In this document: positions 27,582 through 36,246 of the stretch, one piece after another
Layout of the letters: the number at the start of each line of letters is the position of its first letter
Position numbering within the stretch: the first letter of the stretch is position 1
Assembly: GCF_018883605.1 (NCBI RefSeq)
Contig: NZ_JAHLEM010000028.1
Span: forward strand, 1 to 50,801
Direction: 5' to 3'
Length of the DNA stretch: 50,801 nt
DNA from: Streptomyces niphimycinicus
GTDB taxonomy: Bacteria; Actinomycetota; Actinomycetes; Streptomycetales; Streptomycetaceae
Notes under the pieces: model-generated
Told to the model about the DNA's origin: nothing
Database searches by the model: none
Seen by the model: only the letters and a program-made list of their open reading frames with translations
Made by a program: the position numbers and the translations under genes

Positions 27582-27600
27582 CCGGGCCCCATTCGTGTGT
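27580..27600. terminator. Right arm of the IS-split terminator
   Basis: A 21-nt arm exactly complementary to 25762-25782. It ends 32 bp before the halogenase stop, so it originally also ended the leftward operon. Confidence 0.85.
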
Positions 27601-27632
27601 ACGGCCTCCGTGTCTACGGCTTCCTCGTCGCC

Positions 27633-28976
27633 TCAGAAGACCGGGGCCGAGGCGGGTGCCCGGAGGGTGCCCAGATAGGGGTGCCACAGGTGGTCGGGGT
27701 TGTTCTCCACGGCCTCCACCACCTCCCGCATCGCGCGCAGCGCCTTGGGCTCCTCGTCGTCGTACACGTCGCCCTGGAGCATCTTGAGCACCCCGGTCCG
27801 GTACTCGGGGTCCTGCACGAAGGCGGTGAACAGCACGTTCAGCCGGTAGTAGACGGAGATGAACTCGTACCAGTACCGCACCGCCCGCCGGAGCTTGCCC
27901 TCGTACGTGGCGAAGCGCGCTCGGCCGTAGTCGCCCGCCTTGTGCGCGGCGATGATGTCCTTGGCCGCCAGCCGCGCGCTGTTGAGGGCCACGCTGACGC
28001 CGCTGGAGAAGATCGGGTCGACGAACCGGGCCGCGTCGCCGATCAGCACGAACCGGTCCCCGCAGATCTGCTTCATCGCGTAGCTGTAGTCGCCCTCGGC
28101 CTTGAACGGCCGTGTCTGCCGGCATCCACGCAGCGCGTCGTGCAGATCGGGGCGGCTGCCCACGAGGTCCCAGAAGAAGCCGGCCCGGTCGGTGGCCGCC
28201 TCGCGGAATCGCGCCTTCTGCGTGACGACACCGATGCTGGTGATGTCGTCGGTGATCGGGATCTGCCAGACCCAGGTGTTCTCGACGGGCAGGAAGTGGA
28301 CGAAGATGTGGTCGGCCTGCTGGACGTCGCCGGCCAGCTGCAGCCGGTCGAGTCCTTCGAACCAGGTGTGGACGACGTACTGGTCGAACACCGGGTCCGC
28401 GACCTTCACCTTGAGCTGCCGGCCGAGCATGGTCTGGCGGCCGGAAGCGTCGACGACCATCTTCGCCGTCACGTCGATCTCCGCGGGGCCGACCCGGCAG
28501 GAGAGCCGGACCAGTTCGGGGTCGGAGAAGTCCACTTGGCGCACCCGCGCCCCGTTGATCACGGTGGCCCCCTGCTCGGCGGCGTGCGCCAGCAGGATCG
28601 AGTCGAACCGGCTGCGGTCGACATGGAAGGTGTAGTCGCGGTCGACCCCGGGCTGGTCGCGCTCGACGAACTGCACATCGGCCGTCCAACCGTGGTTCAG
28701 GCCGCCGTAGCCGAGCAGCGGGATGTCACGGGTCTCGGCGGATGTCCACGAAGCGCCGTACTTCTTGGGGAAGTTCGCCTCGTCGATCTTCGGCAGGGCG
28801 CCGATCTCCGCGAGCACGGGGGTGGTGGCGGGAACGAGCGACTCCCCGACGTGTTCCCTGGGGAAGGTCTCGCTCTCCAGCACGCACACGCTCAGCCCGG
28901 CCCGGGCGAGATAGCTGCCCATGGTGGATCCGGCGGGACCGCCACCGATCACCGCGACGTCGTAGTCCGTCGTCAT
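27633..28976 (-). CDS. FAD-dependent phenol/aryl halogenase
   Basis: A 447-residue flavin halogenase. It has the FAD motif VAVIGGGPAGSTMGSYLARAG at the N-terminus, then FPREHVGESLVPATTPVL, the conserved Lys region FPKKYGASW, the signature WVWQIP near residue 235, and LIGDAARFVDPIFSSGVSVAL for FAD. Length and sequence fit the group acting on phenolic or pyrrole substrates held on carrier proteins (ChlB4, PltA, CndH type) and not free tryptophan. It overlaps the free ACP gene by 4 bp, which supports an ACP-bound substrate, probably the methylsalicyl group. It is the last gene of the leftward operon. A relic of a near relative's C-terminus lies at 9461-9665. Reduced flavin would come from the reductase at 14577 or 7983. 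Confidence 0.92.
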   Translation of the reverse strand: MTTDYDVAVIGGGPAGSTMGSYLARAGLSVCVLESETFPREHVGESLVPATTPVLAEIGALPKIDEANFPKKYGASWTSAETRDIPLLGYGGLNHGWTADVQFVERDQPGVDRDYTFHVDRSRFDSILLAHAAEQGATVINGARVRQVDFSDPELVRLSCRVGPAEIDVTAKMVVDASGRQTMLGRQLKVKVADPVFDQYVVHTWFEGLDRLQLAGDVQQADHIFVHFLPVENTWVWQIPITDDITSIGVVTQKARFREAATDRAGFFWDLVGSRPDLHDALRGCRQTRPFKAEGDYSYAMKQICGDRFVLIGDAARFVDPIFSSGVSVALNSARLAAKDIIAAHKAGDYGRARFATYEGKLRRAVRYWYEFISVYYRLNVLFTAFVQDPEYRTGVLKMLQGDVYDDEEPKALRAMREVVEAVENNPDHLWHPYLGTLRAPASAPVF

Positions 28977-29254
28977 CCCCTTGCCCCCTCACGTGCGGCC
29001 GGCTCCGCGGTCTCGATCAGGACGCGGGCTATGGACCCGATGTCGGCGAAGGTCCGCGCGTCGATCCGGGCCAGCGGAACGGCCAGACCGAGTCTGTCCC
29101 GGATGAACCCCAGCAGCACGGCGATCCTGAGCGAATCCAGCACGCCGGACTCGACGAGCGGTGTCGTCTCGGTCAGGGCCGCGTGCTCATCGTCCGGCAG
29201 GAACTCCTGCTCGATGAATTCCTTGAGCGCGGAACGTATTTCTTCCTCTGTCAT
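28973..29254 (-). CDS. Free-standing acyl/peptidyl carrier protein
   Basis: A 93-residue carrier protein with phosphopantetheine Ser41 in LVESGVLDSLRIAVLLGF. The helix pattern (IRSALKEFIEQEFL at the start, FADIGSIARVLIE at the end) is that of an ACP. It overlaps NRPS-2 upstream and the halogenase downstream by 4 bp each, so the three are translationally coupled. By analogy with ChlB2 it probably receives the aryl group from the PKS via the KAS III-like protein and presents it to the halogenase and then to the NRPS-1 starter C domain. It could instead carry an amino acid, but no free A domain is present in the window. Confidence 0.9.
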   Translation of the reverse strand: MTEEEIRSALKEFIEQEFLPDDEHAALTETTPLVESGVLDSLRIAVLLGFIRDRLGLAVPLARIDARTFADIGSIARVLIETAEPAAREGARG

Positions 29255-32200
29255 TCGACTGACTCCTCTTCTCCCTGGAGTGTGGCCGCCATCAGTTCCT
29301 CGTCCGACATCCGATCGACCTCCGCTTGGAACGCCTCCTCCACCGCCGCCGCCAGCTCCGCCACGGTCCCCCGCTCGAGCACGGTCCGCATCGGCACGTT
29401 CACCTCGAAATCGGCCTGGATCGCCGCGGCCAGCCGGATGGCGAGAATGGAATTGCCGCCGCAGCCGAAGAAGTTGCTGTGCGCCCCCACCGGGACACCG
29501 AGCAAGGTGGTGAAGAGCTCCGCGATGCGCTCCTCCACGATCCCGTTCGGTGCGGCGAGCGGGACGGCCTGCGCGGCAGGCAGCGCGGCCCGGTCGAGCT
29601 TGCCGTTGGGCGTCAGCGGCACAGCGTCGATGGCCACCACGTGGACCGGCACCATGTAGGGCGGCAGGTGCCGTGCGCAGTACGCGATCAGATCCTGCGC
29701 CGGCACCGCCCGGGCGGTCACCACGTAGCCGGTCAGCCCGCTCTCGGCGACCGTCACCACGGCGTCGCGCACCTCTGGGTGACCCCGCAGCACGGCGGCG
29801 ATCTCACCGGGTTCGACGCGGTAGCCGCGGATCTTGATCTGCTCGTCCCGGCGTCCGACGAAGTCGATGTCTCCGCCCGGCAGCACGCGTGCGAGGTCAC
29901 CGGTGCGGTACATCCGGGCGCCGGCCACACCGTAGGGGTCGGGAAGGAAGCGTTCGGCGGTCAGCGCGGGGCTGTTCGCGTATGCCTGGGCGACACCCGC
30001 CCCGCCCACGTACAGCTCGCCGACCGCTTCCACCGGCGCCTGACGCGATGACTCGTCGAGGACCCGCAGCGTGACACCGGGGAGAGGGCGGCCGATCGGC
30101 ACGGTCGTGCCGTCCACCGGAGCGGTCACCGGGAAGACGCAGGCACCCACCGTGCCCTCGGTCGGCCCGTACTCGTTGATGAGCCGGCCGGGTCCCAGCG
30201 CCTGCCGCCACCATTCGGCCGACACCGGCGGCAGTGCCTCGCCCGCGACGACGATGGTGCCGGTCAGCTCCGGCACCCGCTCCCGCGGGATCTGCTCGGC
30301 GAGGATCTCCAGATGCCCCGGGGTCAGCTTGATGAAGGCGAACGGGGCGGCGGACAGCAGGTGGGCTCCCAGCTCCGCCAGATCCAGGTCCTGCGGAAGC
30401 AGGTGGAGCGGGCGGCCGGCCACCAGAGCGGCCCAGAGGTTGGGCACCACGAGGTCGAAGGCGACCGAGGAGAACAGCGGGGCCCCGCCGGTCCCGGGGC
30501 CGGCCAGCTCGTCGACCGCCCAGCGCACATGGCCCGCGAGGCCGGCGTGGGTGACCACGACGCCCTTGGGGCGGCCCGTGGAACCGGAGGTGTAGATCAC
30601 GTACGCGGGCAGATCGGGGGCGTCCGTGCGCGCGAGCCGGACGGGCGGAGCGTCGCCGGGCCGGCTCGCGTGGACCACCTCGGCGTCGTGGACCCCGCCG
30701 AGACGTCGCTCGTGCTTCTCCTCGGTCACCAGGATGCGGGCCCCGGCATCCCTCAGCATGTAGCCCACCCGGTCGGCCGGGAACTCCGGATCCAGCGGCA
30801 GATACGCGGCGCCGGTCTTCCAGACGGCGAGCAGGGCGACGGGCAGGTCCACCCCGCGGTCCAGCAGTACGCCCACCACGGCGCCCGGGCCCGCGCCCCG
30901 GGCGCGCAACTGTCCGGCCAGCCCATCCGCGCGCCGATCCGTCTCGGCGAAGGACAGGCTGGTGCCGGCGGCACACAGCGCGAGGGCGTCGGGCGTACGG
31001 GCCGCCCGCCGCTCGAAGAGGTCGAGGACGGTCCCGGCGAACGGCGGCGCGGGGGTCTCGCTCCACCGGGCGAGGTCCTGTCGCTCCGCGTCGGGCGTGA
31101 TGTCCAGGGCGTCGAGCCGGATGCCGGGGTCGGCCGCGACGGAACGCAGCAACAGCCGGAAGCGCTCGGCGAGCCGAGTGACGGTCGCCTCGTCGTACAG
31201 CGCGGTGGCGTACTCGAACAGGGCGAGCATGCTGCCGTCGGGCCGGCGCCTGAGGTAGAGGGTGAGATCGGTCTTGGCGACCCGTGACGCGTCGAGCATG
31301 ACGGCCAGATCGGCGTCGTCGTCGGGCGCGCCCGTGAGTTCGGCACCGTGAAAGTCCAGTGCCACCTGGTACAGCGGAGTACGTGACAGGTCGCGGTCCG
31401 GGGCCAGGTCGGCCACCAGCCGGTCGAACGGGAGGCCCTGGTGGGCGAAGGCGTCGGCGCACACGTCGCGCACGGCCGCCAGGGACTCGGCGAACGTACG
31501 CCAGCGAGCAAGCCGGCAGCGCAGCACGAGGCTGTTGAGGAAGAAGCCGACCACGCCCTCGAGTTCCGGCCGTTCGCGCCCGGCGACCGGGGCCCCGACC
31601 GGAACGTCCCACTGGGCGGTGTGCCGGGCCAGCAGGGTCGCGTACGCCGTCAGCATCGTCATGAACGGTGTCGCGCCCGTGCCCTGGGCGAGGGCGTCCA
31701 GCGCCTCGACGACGGACGGGGGGATCGTGAGGCCCACCACCGCTCCGCGCGCGTCACGGTGGCGGGGCCGAGGCCGGTCCGGGTGCGGTGAGAGCGGCAC
31801 GGACCCGTCCAGCGCCTGCCGCCAATGGTCCAGTTCGGCTGTCAGCACGTCGTCGGTGAGCTGCTCGCGCTGCCATACGGCGAAGTCGGCGTACTGCACC
31901 GCCAGAGCCCTCAGCGGCTCGGGCCGTCCCGCGAGGAGACCAGTCAGCTGGTGCTGGAACTCGCGCTCCAGCACAGCCGACGACCAGCCGTCGCACGCGA
32001 TGTGGTGGATCAGCAGGACGAGGGTCGGCGGGCCGGACGGCACGCGGAACAGCAGGGCCCGCAGCAGCGGCCCGTGCTCCAGGTCGAAGCCCCGGCGGGC
32101 TTCCCCGTCGAGCACGGCGCCTACGCGGTCGCGAGCGCCGTCGACCACCCGCAGCTCCACGGGCGCCGGTGGATCGACGTACTGGACGGGCTCACCCGCC

Positions 32201-34134
32201 TCGACCACGAACCGTGTCCGCAGTGCCTCGTGTCGCTCGACCAGTCCGTCGAGAGCGACGCGGATCGTGCCGTGCCCGGCTCCTTCCGGAACCGGCAGGA
32301 AGATGCCCGACACCCATTCGCGGCCGGTATCGTCCATCGCGTGCTGCAGCCAGATGCGGTGCTGCCCGAACGACAGCGGCAGCGCGGCGTCGCGTCCCAC
32401 CGGCCGCACCGCCTCCGCCCGCGCCGTGGTCTCCTCCAGCAGCGCGGCCTGCGCGGCCACCGTCGTCGCCGACAGCAGATCGGCGGGCCGCACGCTGCGC
32501 CCGGTGGCCTCGGTCAGCCGGTTGGCCAGCCTGACCAACTGGAGGGAAGAGCCTCCGAGTTGGAAGTAGCCGTCGTTGCGCCCGATGTCCTGCACGCCGA
32601 GCAGTTCGCGCCACAGGCCGGCCACGAGTTCCTCGCTCGCGGCCGATGCCCGGCGGTCGCCGCCGTGCTCCACGGCGGGCAGTGCGCCCTGGTCGACCTT
32701 GCCGCTCGACGTGGTGGGCAGGGCGTCGAGTTCCACGAACGCCGCCGGTACGAAGGAGGCCGGCAGTCGCCCCCGCAGGAACCCCGCGAGTTCGTCGGCC
32801 GCCGTCCCCGCGCGGAGGCGGACGTACGCGGCCAGCCTCGTGGCGCCGTTGGGAGCCTGGTAGGCGGTGACGGCGGCCTGGAGCACACCCGGGTGCTCGA
32901 CCAGTGCGGTCGTGACCTCGCCCGGTTCGATCCGGACGCCGTCGATCTTGACCTGGTGGTCGACCCGGCCGAGGTAGTCGAGTCCGCCGTCGGCCCGCCG
33001 CCGTCCCAGATCGCCGGTCCGGTACAGCCGGGTGCCGGGCCGTCCGGTCGGGTCGGGGACGAAGCGCTCCGCGGTGAGCGCGGGACTGCCCCGGTATCCC
33101 TGCGCCACACCGGGGCCACCCGCGCGGATCTCCCCGTCCTCGTCGACGACCACGTGCATTCCGGCGATCGGCGCACCGATCGGTACGAGCCCGGCTCGCT
33201 GCAAGGGGTCGAACCGGTGTGCGGTAATGTCGATGCAGCACTCGGTCGGCCCGTAGGTGTTCCACACCTCCACGTCTCCCGCACCGCCCTCGACGGCGCG
33301 AAGGAAGCGCTGGGCCAGTTCCGCGTGCAGCGGTTCCCCCGCCGAGGACAGGACACGCAAGTCAGCGCAGTCGTCCCAGCCGGGTTCCTCCACCAGCGCC
33401 CGGAGCACGGACGGCACTACCTGGAGCACGGTGATGCGCTGCTCGGCGACCGCGCGCACCATGGCGGCGGGGTCGCGCTCGGCGCCCGGCGGCGCCAGGA
33501 CGACCGTACCGCCGCTGACCAGCGGGGCGAAGATCTCCCAGCCTGCGGCGTCGAAGGTCAGCGGCGTCTTCTGCAGGATCCGGTCCTGCCGTGTCAGCCG
33601 ATGGGTGGCGACCCGCCAGCGCACCGTGTTGGCGATGGCGTCGTGGCTGATCACCACGGCCTTGGGACGGCCGGTGGAGCCGGAGGTGCAGATCAGGTAG
33701 GCGGGATGGTCACCGGATGCGCGGCCGGCCGGGGCGAGGGGCGCGAGATCGGCGTCGGCCACCGGTTCCGTGCCGAGCAGCAGGATGGCGCAGCCCGGGA
33801 CCGTGCGCTCGGGACACTCGTGGACCAGCAGCACGCCCGCCCCGCTGTCGGCGAGCACCGTCTCCGTGCGGTTCCAGGGGTCCGCGGGATCGAGCGGCAC
33901 GTACGCCGCGGCCGCCTTCCAGGACGCCAGGAGGGCGACGACCATGCCGTGCCCGCGCGGCAGCCTGACGCCGACGGGGCTGTCGGGCCCCGCGCCGGCC
34001 CGGGCGAGCAGCCGGGCCACCCGGTCGGCCCGCCGGTCGAGTTCTCGGTAGGTGAGTTCGCTCGATCCGTCCACCACCGCGACCGCGTCGGGGGTCGAGG
34101 CCGCCTGTCGCGCGACGAGTTCGTGGATCAGCAA
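29251..34134 (-). CDS. NRPS-2, domains A-T-C-A-T
   Basis: A 1627-residue synthetase. A1 (residues 1 to about 490) has LICTSGSTGRPKAVVISH, YRTGDL and SSGKVDQGAL; manual specificity residues D-A-W-Q-S-A-T-I-D-K (partial resemblance to a Gln signature). T1 has YFQLGGSSLQLV. The C domain (about 585-1020) has a full HHIACDGWS. A2 (about 1035-1520) has YTSGSTGRPKGVVVTH, YRTGDL and NGKLDRAAL; residues D-L-P-K-V-A-E-V-G-K, close to Asn/Asp-type signatures and the same as I read in the last A domain of NRPS-3. T2 has FGCGGNSILAIRL. It has no N-terminal C domain, fitting use of the orphan C domain that ends NRPS-1. It has no release domain, so the chain should pass to NRPS-3. Its start overlaps the thioesterase end by 7 bp. 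Confidence 0.93.
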   Translation of the reverse strand: MLIHELVARQAASTPDAVAVVDGSSELTYRELDRRADRVARLLARAGAGPDSPVGVRLPRGHGMVVALLASWKAAAAYVPLDPADPWNRTETVLADSGAGVLLVHECPERTVPGCAILLLGTEPVADADLAPLAPAGRASGDHPAYLICTSGSTGRPKAVVISHDAIANTVRWRVATHRLTRQDRILQKTPLTFDAAGWEIFAPLVSGGTVVLAPPGAERDPAAMVRAVAEQRITVLQVVPSVLRALVEEPGWDDCADLRVLSSAGEPLHAELAQRFLRAVEGGAGDVEVWNTYGPTECCIDITAHRFDPLQRAGLVPIGAPIAGMHVVVDEDGEIRAGGPGVAQGYRGSPALTAERFVPDPTGRPGTRLYRTGDLGRRRADGGLDYLGRVDHQVKIDGVRIEPGEVTTALVEHPGVLQAAVTAYQAPNGATRLAAYVRLRAGTAADELAGFLRGRLPASFVPAAFVELDALPTTSSGKVDQGALPAVEHGGDRRASAASEELVAGLWRELLGVQDIGRNDGYFQLGGSSLQLVRLANRLTEATGRSVRPADLLSATTVAAQAALLEETTARAEAVRPVGRDAALPLSFGQHRIWLQHAMDDTGREWVSGIFLPVPEGAGHGTIRVALDGLVERHEALRTRFVVEAGEPVQYVDPPAPVELRVVDGARDRVGAVLDGEARRGFDLEHGPLLRALLFRVPSGPPTLVLLIHHIACDGWSSAVLEREFQHQLTGLLAGRPEPLRALAVQYADFAVWQREQLTDDVLTAELDHWRQALDGSVPLSPHPDRPRPRHRDARGAVVGLTIPPSVVEALDALAQGTGATPFMTMLTAYATLLARHTAQWDVPVGAPVAGRERPELEGVVGFFLNSLVLRCRLARWRTFAESLAAVRDVCADAFAHQGLPFDRLVADLAPDRDLSRTPLYQVALDFHGAELTGAPDDDADLAVMLDASRVAKTDLTLYLRRRPDGSMLALFEYATALYDEATVTRLAERFRLLLRSVAADPGIRLDALDITPDAERQDLARWSETPAPPFAGTVLDLFERRAARTPDALALCAAGTSLSFAETDRRADGLAGQLRARGAGPGAVVGVLLDRGVDLPVALLAVWKTGAAYLPLDPEFPADRVGYMLRDAGARILVTEEKHERRLGGVHDAEVVHASRPGDAPPVRLARTDAPDLPAYVIYTSGSTGRPKGVVVTHAGLAGHVRWAVDELAGPGTGGAPLFSSVAFDLVVPNLWAALVAGRPLHLLPQDLDLAELGAHLLSAAPFAFIKLTPGHLEILAEQIPRERVPELTGTIVVAGEALPPVSAEWWRQALGPGRLINEYGPTEGTVGACVFPVTAPVDGTTVPIGRPLPGVTLRVLDESSRQAPVEAVGELYVGGAGVAQAYANSPALTAERFLPDPYGVAGARMYRTGDLARVLPGGDIDFVGRRDEQIKIRGYRVEPGEIAAVLRGHPEVRDAVVTVAESGLTGYVVTARAVPAQDLIAYCARHLPPYMVPVHVVAIDAVPLTPNGKLDRAALPAAQAVPLAAPNGIVEERIAELFTTLLGVPVGAHSNFFGCGGNSILAIRLAAAIQADFEVNVPMRTVLERGTVAELAAAVEEAFQAEVDRMSDEELMAATLQGEEESVE

Positions 34135-34886
34135 TGCGCACGCTCCAGTCCGGTTTCCCAGTCTCCGAGCACGCGCGCCAGCTCCGGCAGCGTGTCATCG
34201 AAGTAGAAATGGCCTCCGGGCAGCACCCGGGTTTCGAACGGGCCGACCGTGAGCTCGGCCCACCGGGCCGCCTCCGTCGGCGTGGCCGTCTCGTCCCGGT
34301 CCCCGGCGATCGCGGTGACGGGACACGCCAGCGGCGCTCCGGGCACGTACTCGTAGGCCTGGATGAGGTCGAAGTCGAGGCGCAGGGTGGGCAGCACCAG
34401 CCGCCACACTTCCTCGTCGTCCAGGACCGCCGCCACATCGGCCTTGTCCAGGGACCGCACGTACGCGCGTAGGTCGTCGTCACCCAGAGTGTCCTGGCCG
34501 AGGGGCCGGCGCGCGAACGGAGCGCGTGATGCCGAGACGAACAGCCGCGTCAGCGGCGACGGGTAGCGGGGGCGCAGACGCCGGGCGGTCTCGAAGGCGA
34601 CGGTCGCCCCCATGCTGTGTCCGAAGAACGCCGTGGGGCGGTGCAGCCGCCCGGCCAGCGACTCGGCGATCTCGTCCGCCAGCGCCGCCAAGGCGGTCGG
34701 CATCGGATCCGTCAGGCGGTCCTGCCGTCCTGGGTACTGGACCGCGACCAGTTCCACGGACGGCGGCAACAGCTGCGACCAGCTCCGGAACACGCTGGCC
34801 GAGCCCCCGGCGTAGGGGAAGCAGACCAGTTGGGCCGTCGCCTCGGGCCGGGGGTCGAAGGTGCGCAGCCACCGGGGCTCCGCCAT
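34128..34886 (-). CDS. Type II (editing) thioesterase
   Basis: A 252-residue alpha/beta hydrolase of the GrsT/TycF group. It has VCFPYAGGSASVFRSW near the N-terminus, nucleophile Ser in FFGHSMGATVAFE, acid in IAGDRDETAT and His in VLPGGHFYFDD. Such enzymes clear misloaded carrier domains. It lies between the P450 (15 bp gap) and NRPS-2 (7-bp overlap), so it is co-translated with the synthetase it would service. It could also help release product if the fused domain at the end of NRPS-3 proves not to be a thioesterase. Confidence 0.92.
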   Translation of the reverse strand: MAEPRWLRTFDPRPEATAQLVCFPYAGGSASVFRSWSQLLPPSVELVAVQYPGRQDRLTDPMPTALAALADEIAESLAGRLHRPTAFFGHSMGATVAFETARRLRPRYPSPLTRLFVSASRAPFARRPLGQDTLGDDDLRAYVRSLDKADVAAVLDDEEVWRLVLPTLRLDFDLIQAYEYVPGAPLACPVTAIAGDRDETATPTEAARWAELTVGPFETRVLPGGHFYFDDTLPELARVLGDWETGLERAHC

Positions 34887-34901
34887 CTGGTTCCCTCCAG
34901 A

Positions 34902-36110
34902 TCAGTGTGCGGGTGTGAACCGGATCGGCAGACTCCGCAGAAAGCGGAAGTTGGCGCTGTCCAGCCAGTCCTGCTCCGGTGTTGCCACCTGAAGGTCGTC
35001 GGTCCTGCGCAACAGCGTCGCGATGGCGATCTCGGTTTCCATGACGGCGAGGGCGGCGCCGAGGCAGTAGTGGATCCCGTATCCGAAGGACAGGTGGTCG
35101 TGCGCTCTGCGCCGTACGTCCAGCCGGTCGGGGTCCGGGTAGTGCAGCGGGTCCCGGTTGCCCGAACCGAGGACCAGCGCCACCGACTCCCCCGCCCTGA
35201 TCCGCTGCCCGCCCACCTCGATGTCGGCGAGCGCCACGCGCGAGGTGAACTGCACCGGACTGTCGAACCGGAGGAATTCATGCGCGGCCCCCACGCCGAG
35301 CGCCGGGTCCTCACGGAGAATGCGCAATTGATCCGGCGAATTGATGAGGGCCAGTACGGCATTACCGATGAGGTGGGTGGTCGTCGCCTGCCCGGCATCG
35401 ATGAGCAGGAGAAAATTGGCGAAGATCTCGTTCTCGCTGTAGTCGGCACCGTCGAGCTGGCCGGAGATCATCCGGCTGAACAGGTCGGTGGCCGTCCCGT
35501 CGCGGCGGGCGCGTTCCCCCTCGGCGAACGAGTCGCGCAGGGCGTTGATCCGGGGAATCTCCGCCTGGGACTGGGTGAAGAACTCGTGCAGCAGCCCCTG
35601 CCAGTTCTCGAGGAGATGGGAGTGACGCTCGTCCACCCCCGCCAGCTGCCGAATGACGTCGCGGGTCAGCGGCTCGGAGAAGTCGTGGATGACATCCATG
35701 CGGCCGCCGGGCACCGCACGGTCGAGCAGGTCGTTCACCGTCGCTTCGACGACCGGGCGCATCTCCCGGATGAAGCGCGGCGTGAGTCCGGGCCGGATGA
35801 GCCGGCGCAACTCGCCGTGCCGCGGTGGCTCGTTGAAGAGCATCATGTCGGCGAGCGCGTCCCGCAGCGGGGCGAGGCCCACCTTGGTGGCGCCGGGCAG
35901 CTGCTCGTAGAAACTGTCGATACGCGCACCGGAGAGCCTGCTGTCCTTGGACAACGTGGTGATCTCCGCGTGCCCCAGGACGATCCACGTCCGCATCCAA
36001 CTGTCCCACTGGACGGGTCCGGCCTCACGCAGGGCACGGTACAGCTCGTATGGATCGCTCCATTCACTGTCGAAGAGTCGAAGCAGGCTGGGAGAACGCA
36101 CGGAATCCAC
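34902..36110 (-). CDS. Cytochrome P450 tailoring oxygenase
   Basis: A 402-residue soluble P450. The haem ligand lies in SFGYGIHYCLGAALA, ExxR is EFLR in AAHEFLRFDSPVQ, and the I-helix reads LLLIDAGQATTTHLIGN. The usual acidic residue before the Thr pair is Ala here (AGQATT), which may affect oxygen activation or reflect an unusual substrate. It starts at GTG 36110. It is the first gene of the leftward operon and has the shared promoter motif 16 bp upstream. It probably hydroxylates or couples a residue of the peptide, on a carrier domain or after release. No ferredoxin gene is visible in the window. Confidence 0.9.
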   Translation of the reverse strand: MDSVRSPSLLRLFDSEWSDPYELYRALREAGPVQWDSWMRTWIVLGHAEITTLSKDSRLSGARIDSFYEQLPGATKVGLAPLRDALADMMLFNEPPRHGELRRLIRPGLTPRFIREMRPVVEATVNDLLDRAVPGGRMDVIHDFSEPLTRDVIRQLAGVDERHSHLLENWQGLLHEFFTQSQAEIPRINALRDSFAEGERARRDGTATDLFSRMISGQLDGADYSENEIFANFLLLIDAGQATTTHLIGNAVLALINSPDQLRILREDPALGVGAAHEFLRFDSPVQFTSRVALADIEVGGQRIRAGESVALVLGSGNRDPLHYPDPDRLDVRRRAHDHLSFGYGIHYCLGAALAVMETEIAIATLLRRTDDLQVATPEQDWLDSANFRFLRSLPIRFTPAH

Positions 36111-36125
36111 CTCGTCGATACTCCA

Positions 36126-36160
36126 GGGGAATCTATATTTCGCCCCTACCCCGGCTATTC
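36126..36160 (-). promoter_or_regulatory. Promoter of the P450-TE-NRPS2-ACP-halogenase operon, shared motif
   Basis: On the minus strand: GAATAG (36160-36155), a 17-bp spacer containing GGTAGGG, TATAGA (36137-36132), TT, CCCC. It matches the element at 13552-13586 in order, spacing and most bases. The leader to the GTG start would be only about 15 nt. The eis-type gene diverges from this region and has its own TATAGA at 36183-36188 on the plus strand, without the rest of the motif. Confidence 0.65.
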
Positions 36161-36246
36161 CGGCGGGTCCGGAGCTCCACGTATAGAGCCGCCATAGCAG
36201 ACGCCCGGAGGATTCGGGGAATTACATCTCGAGAGAAGGACGGCTC

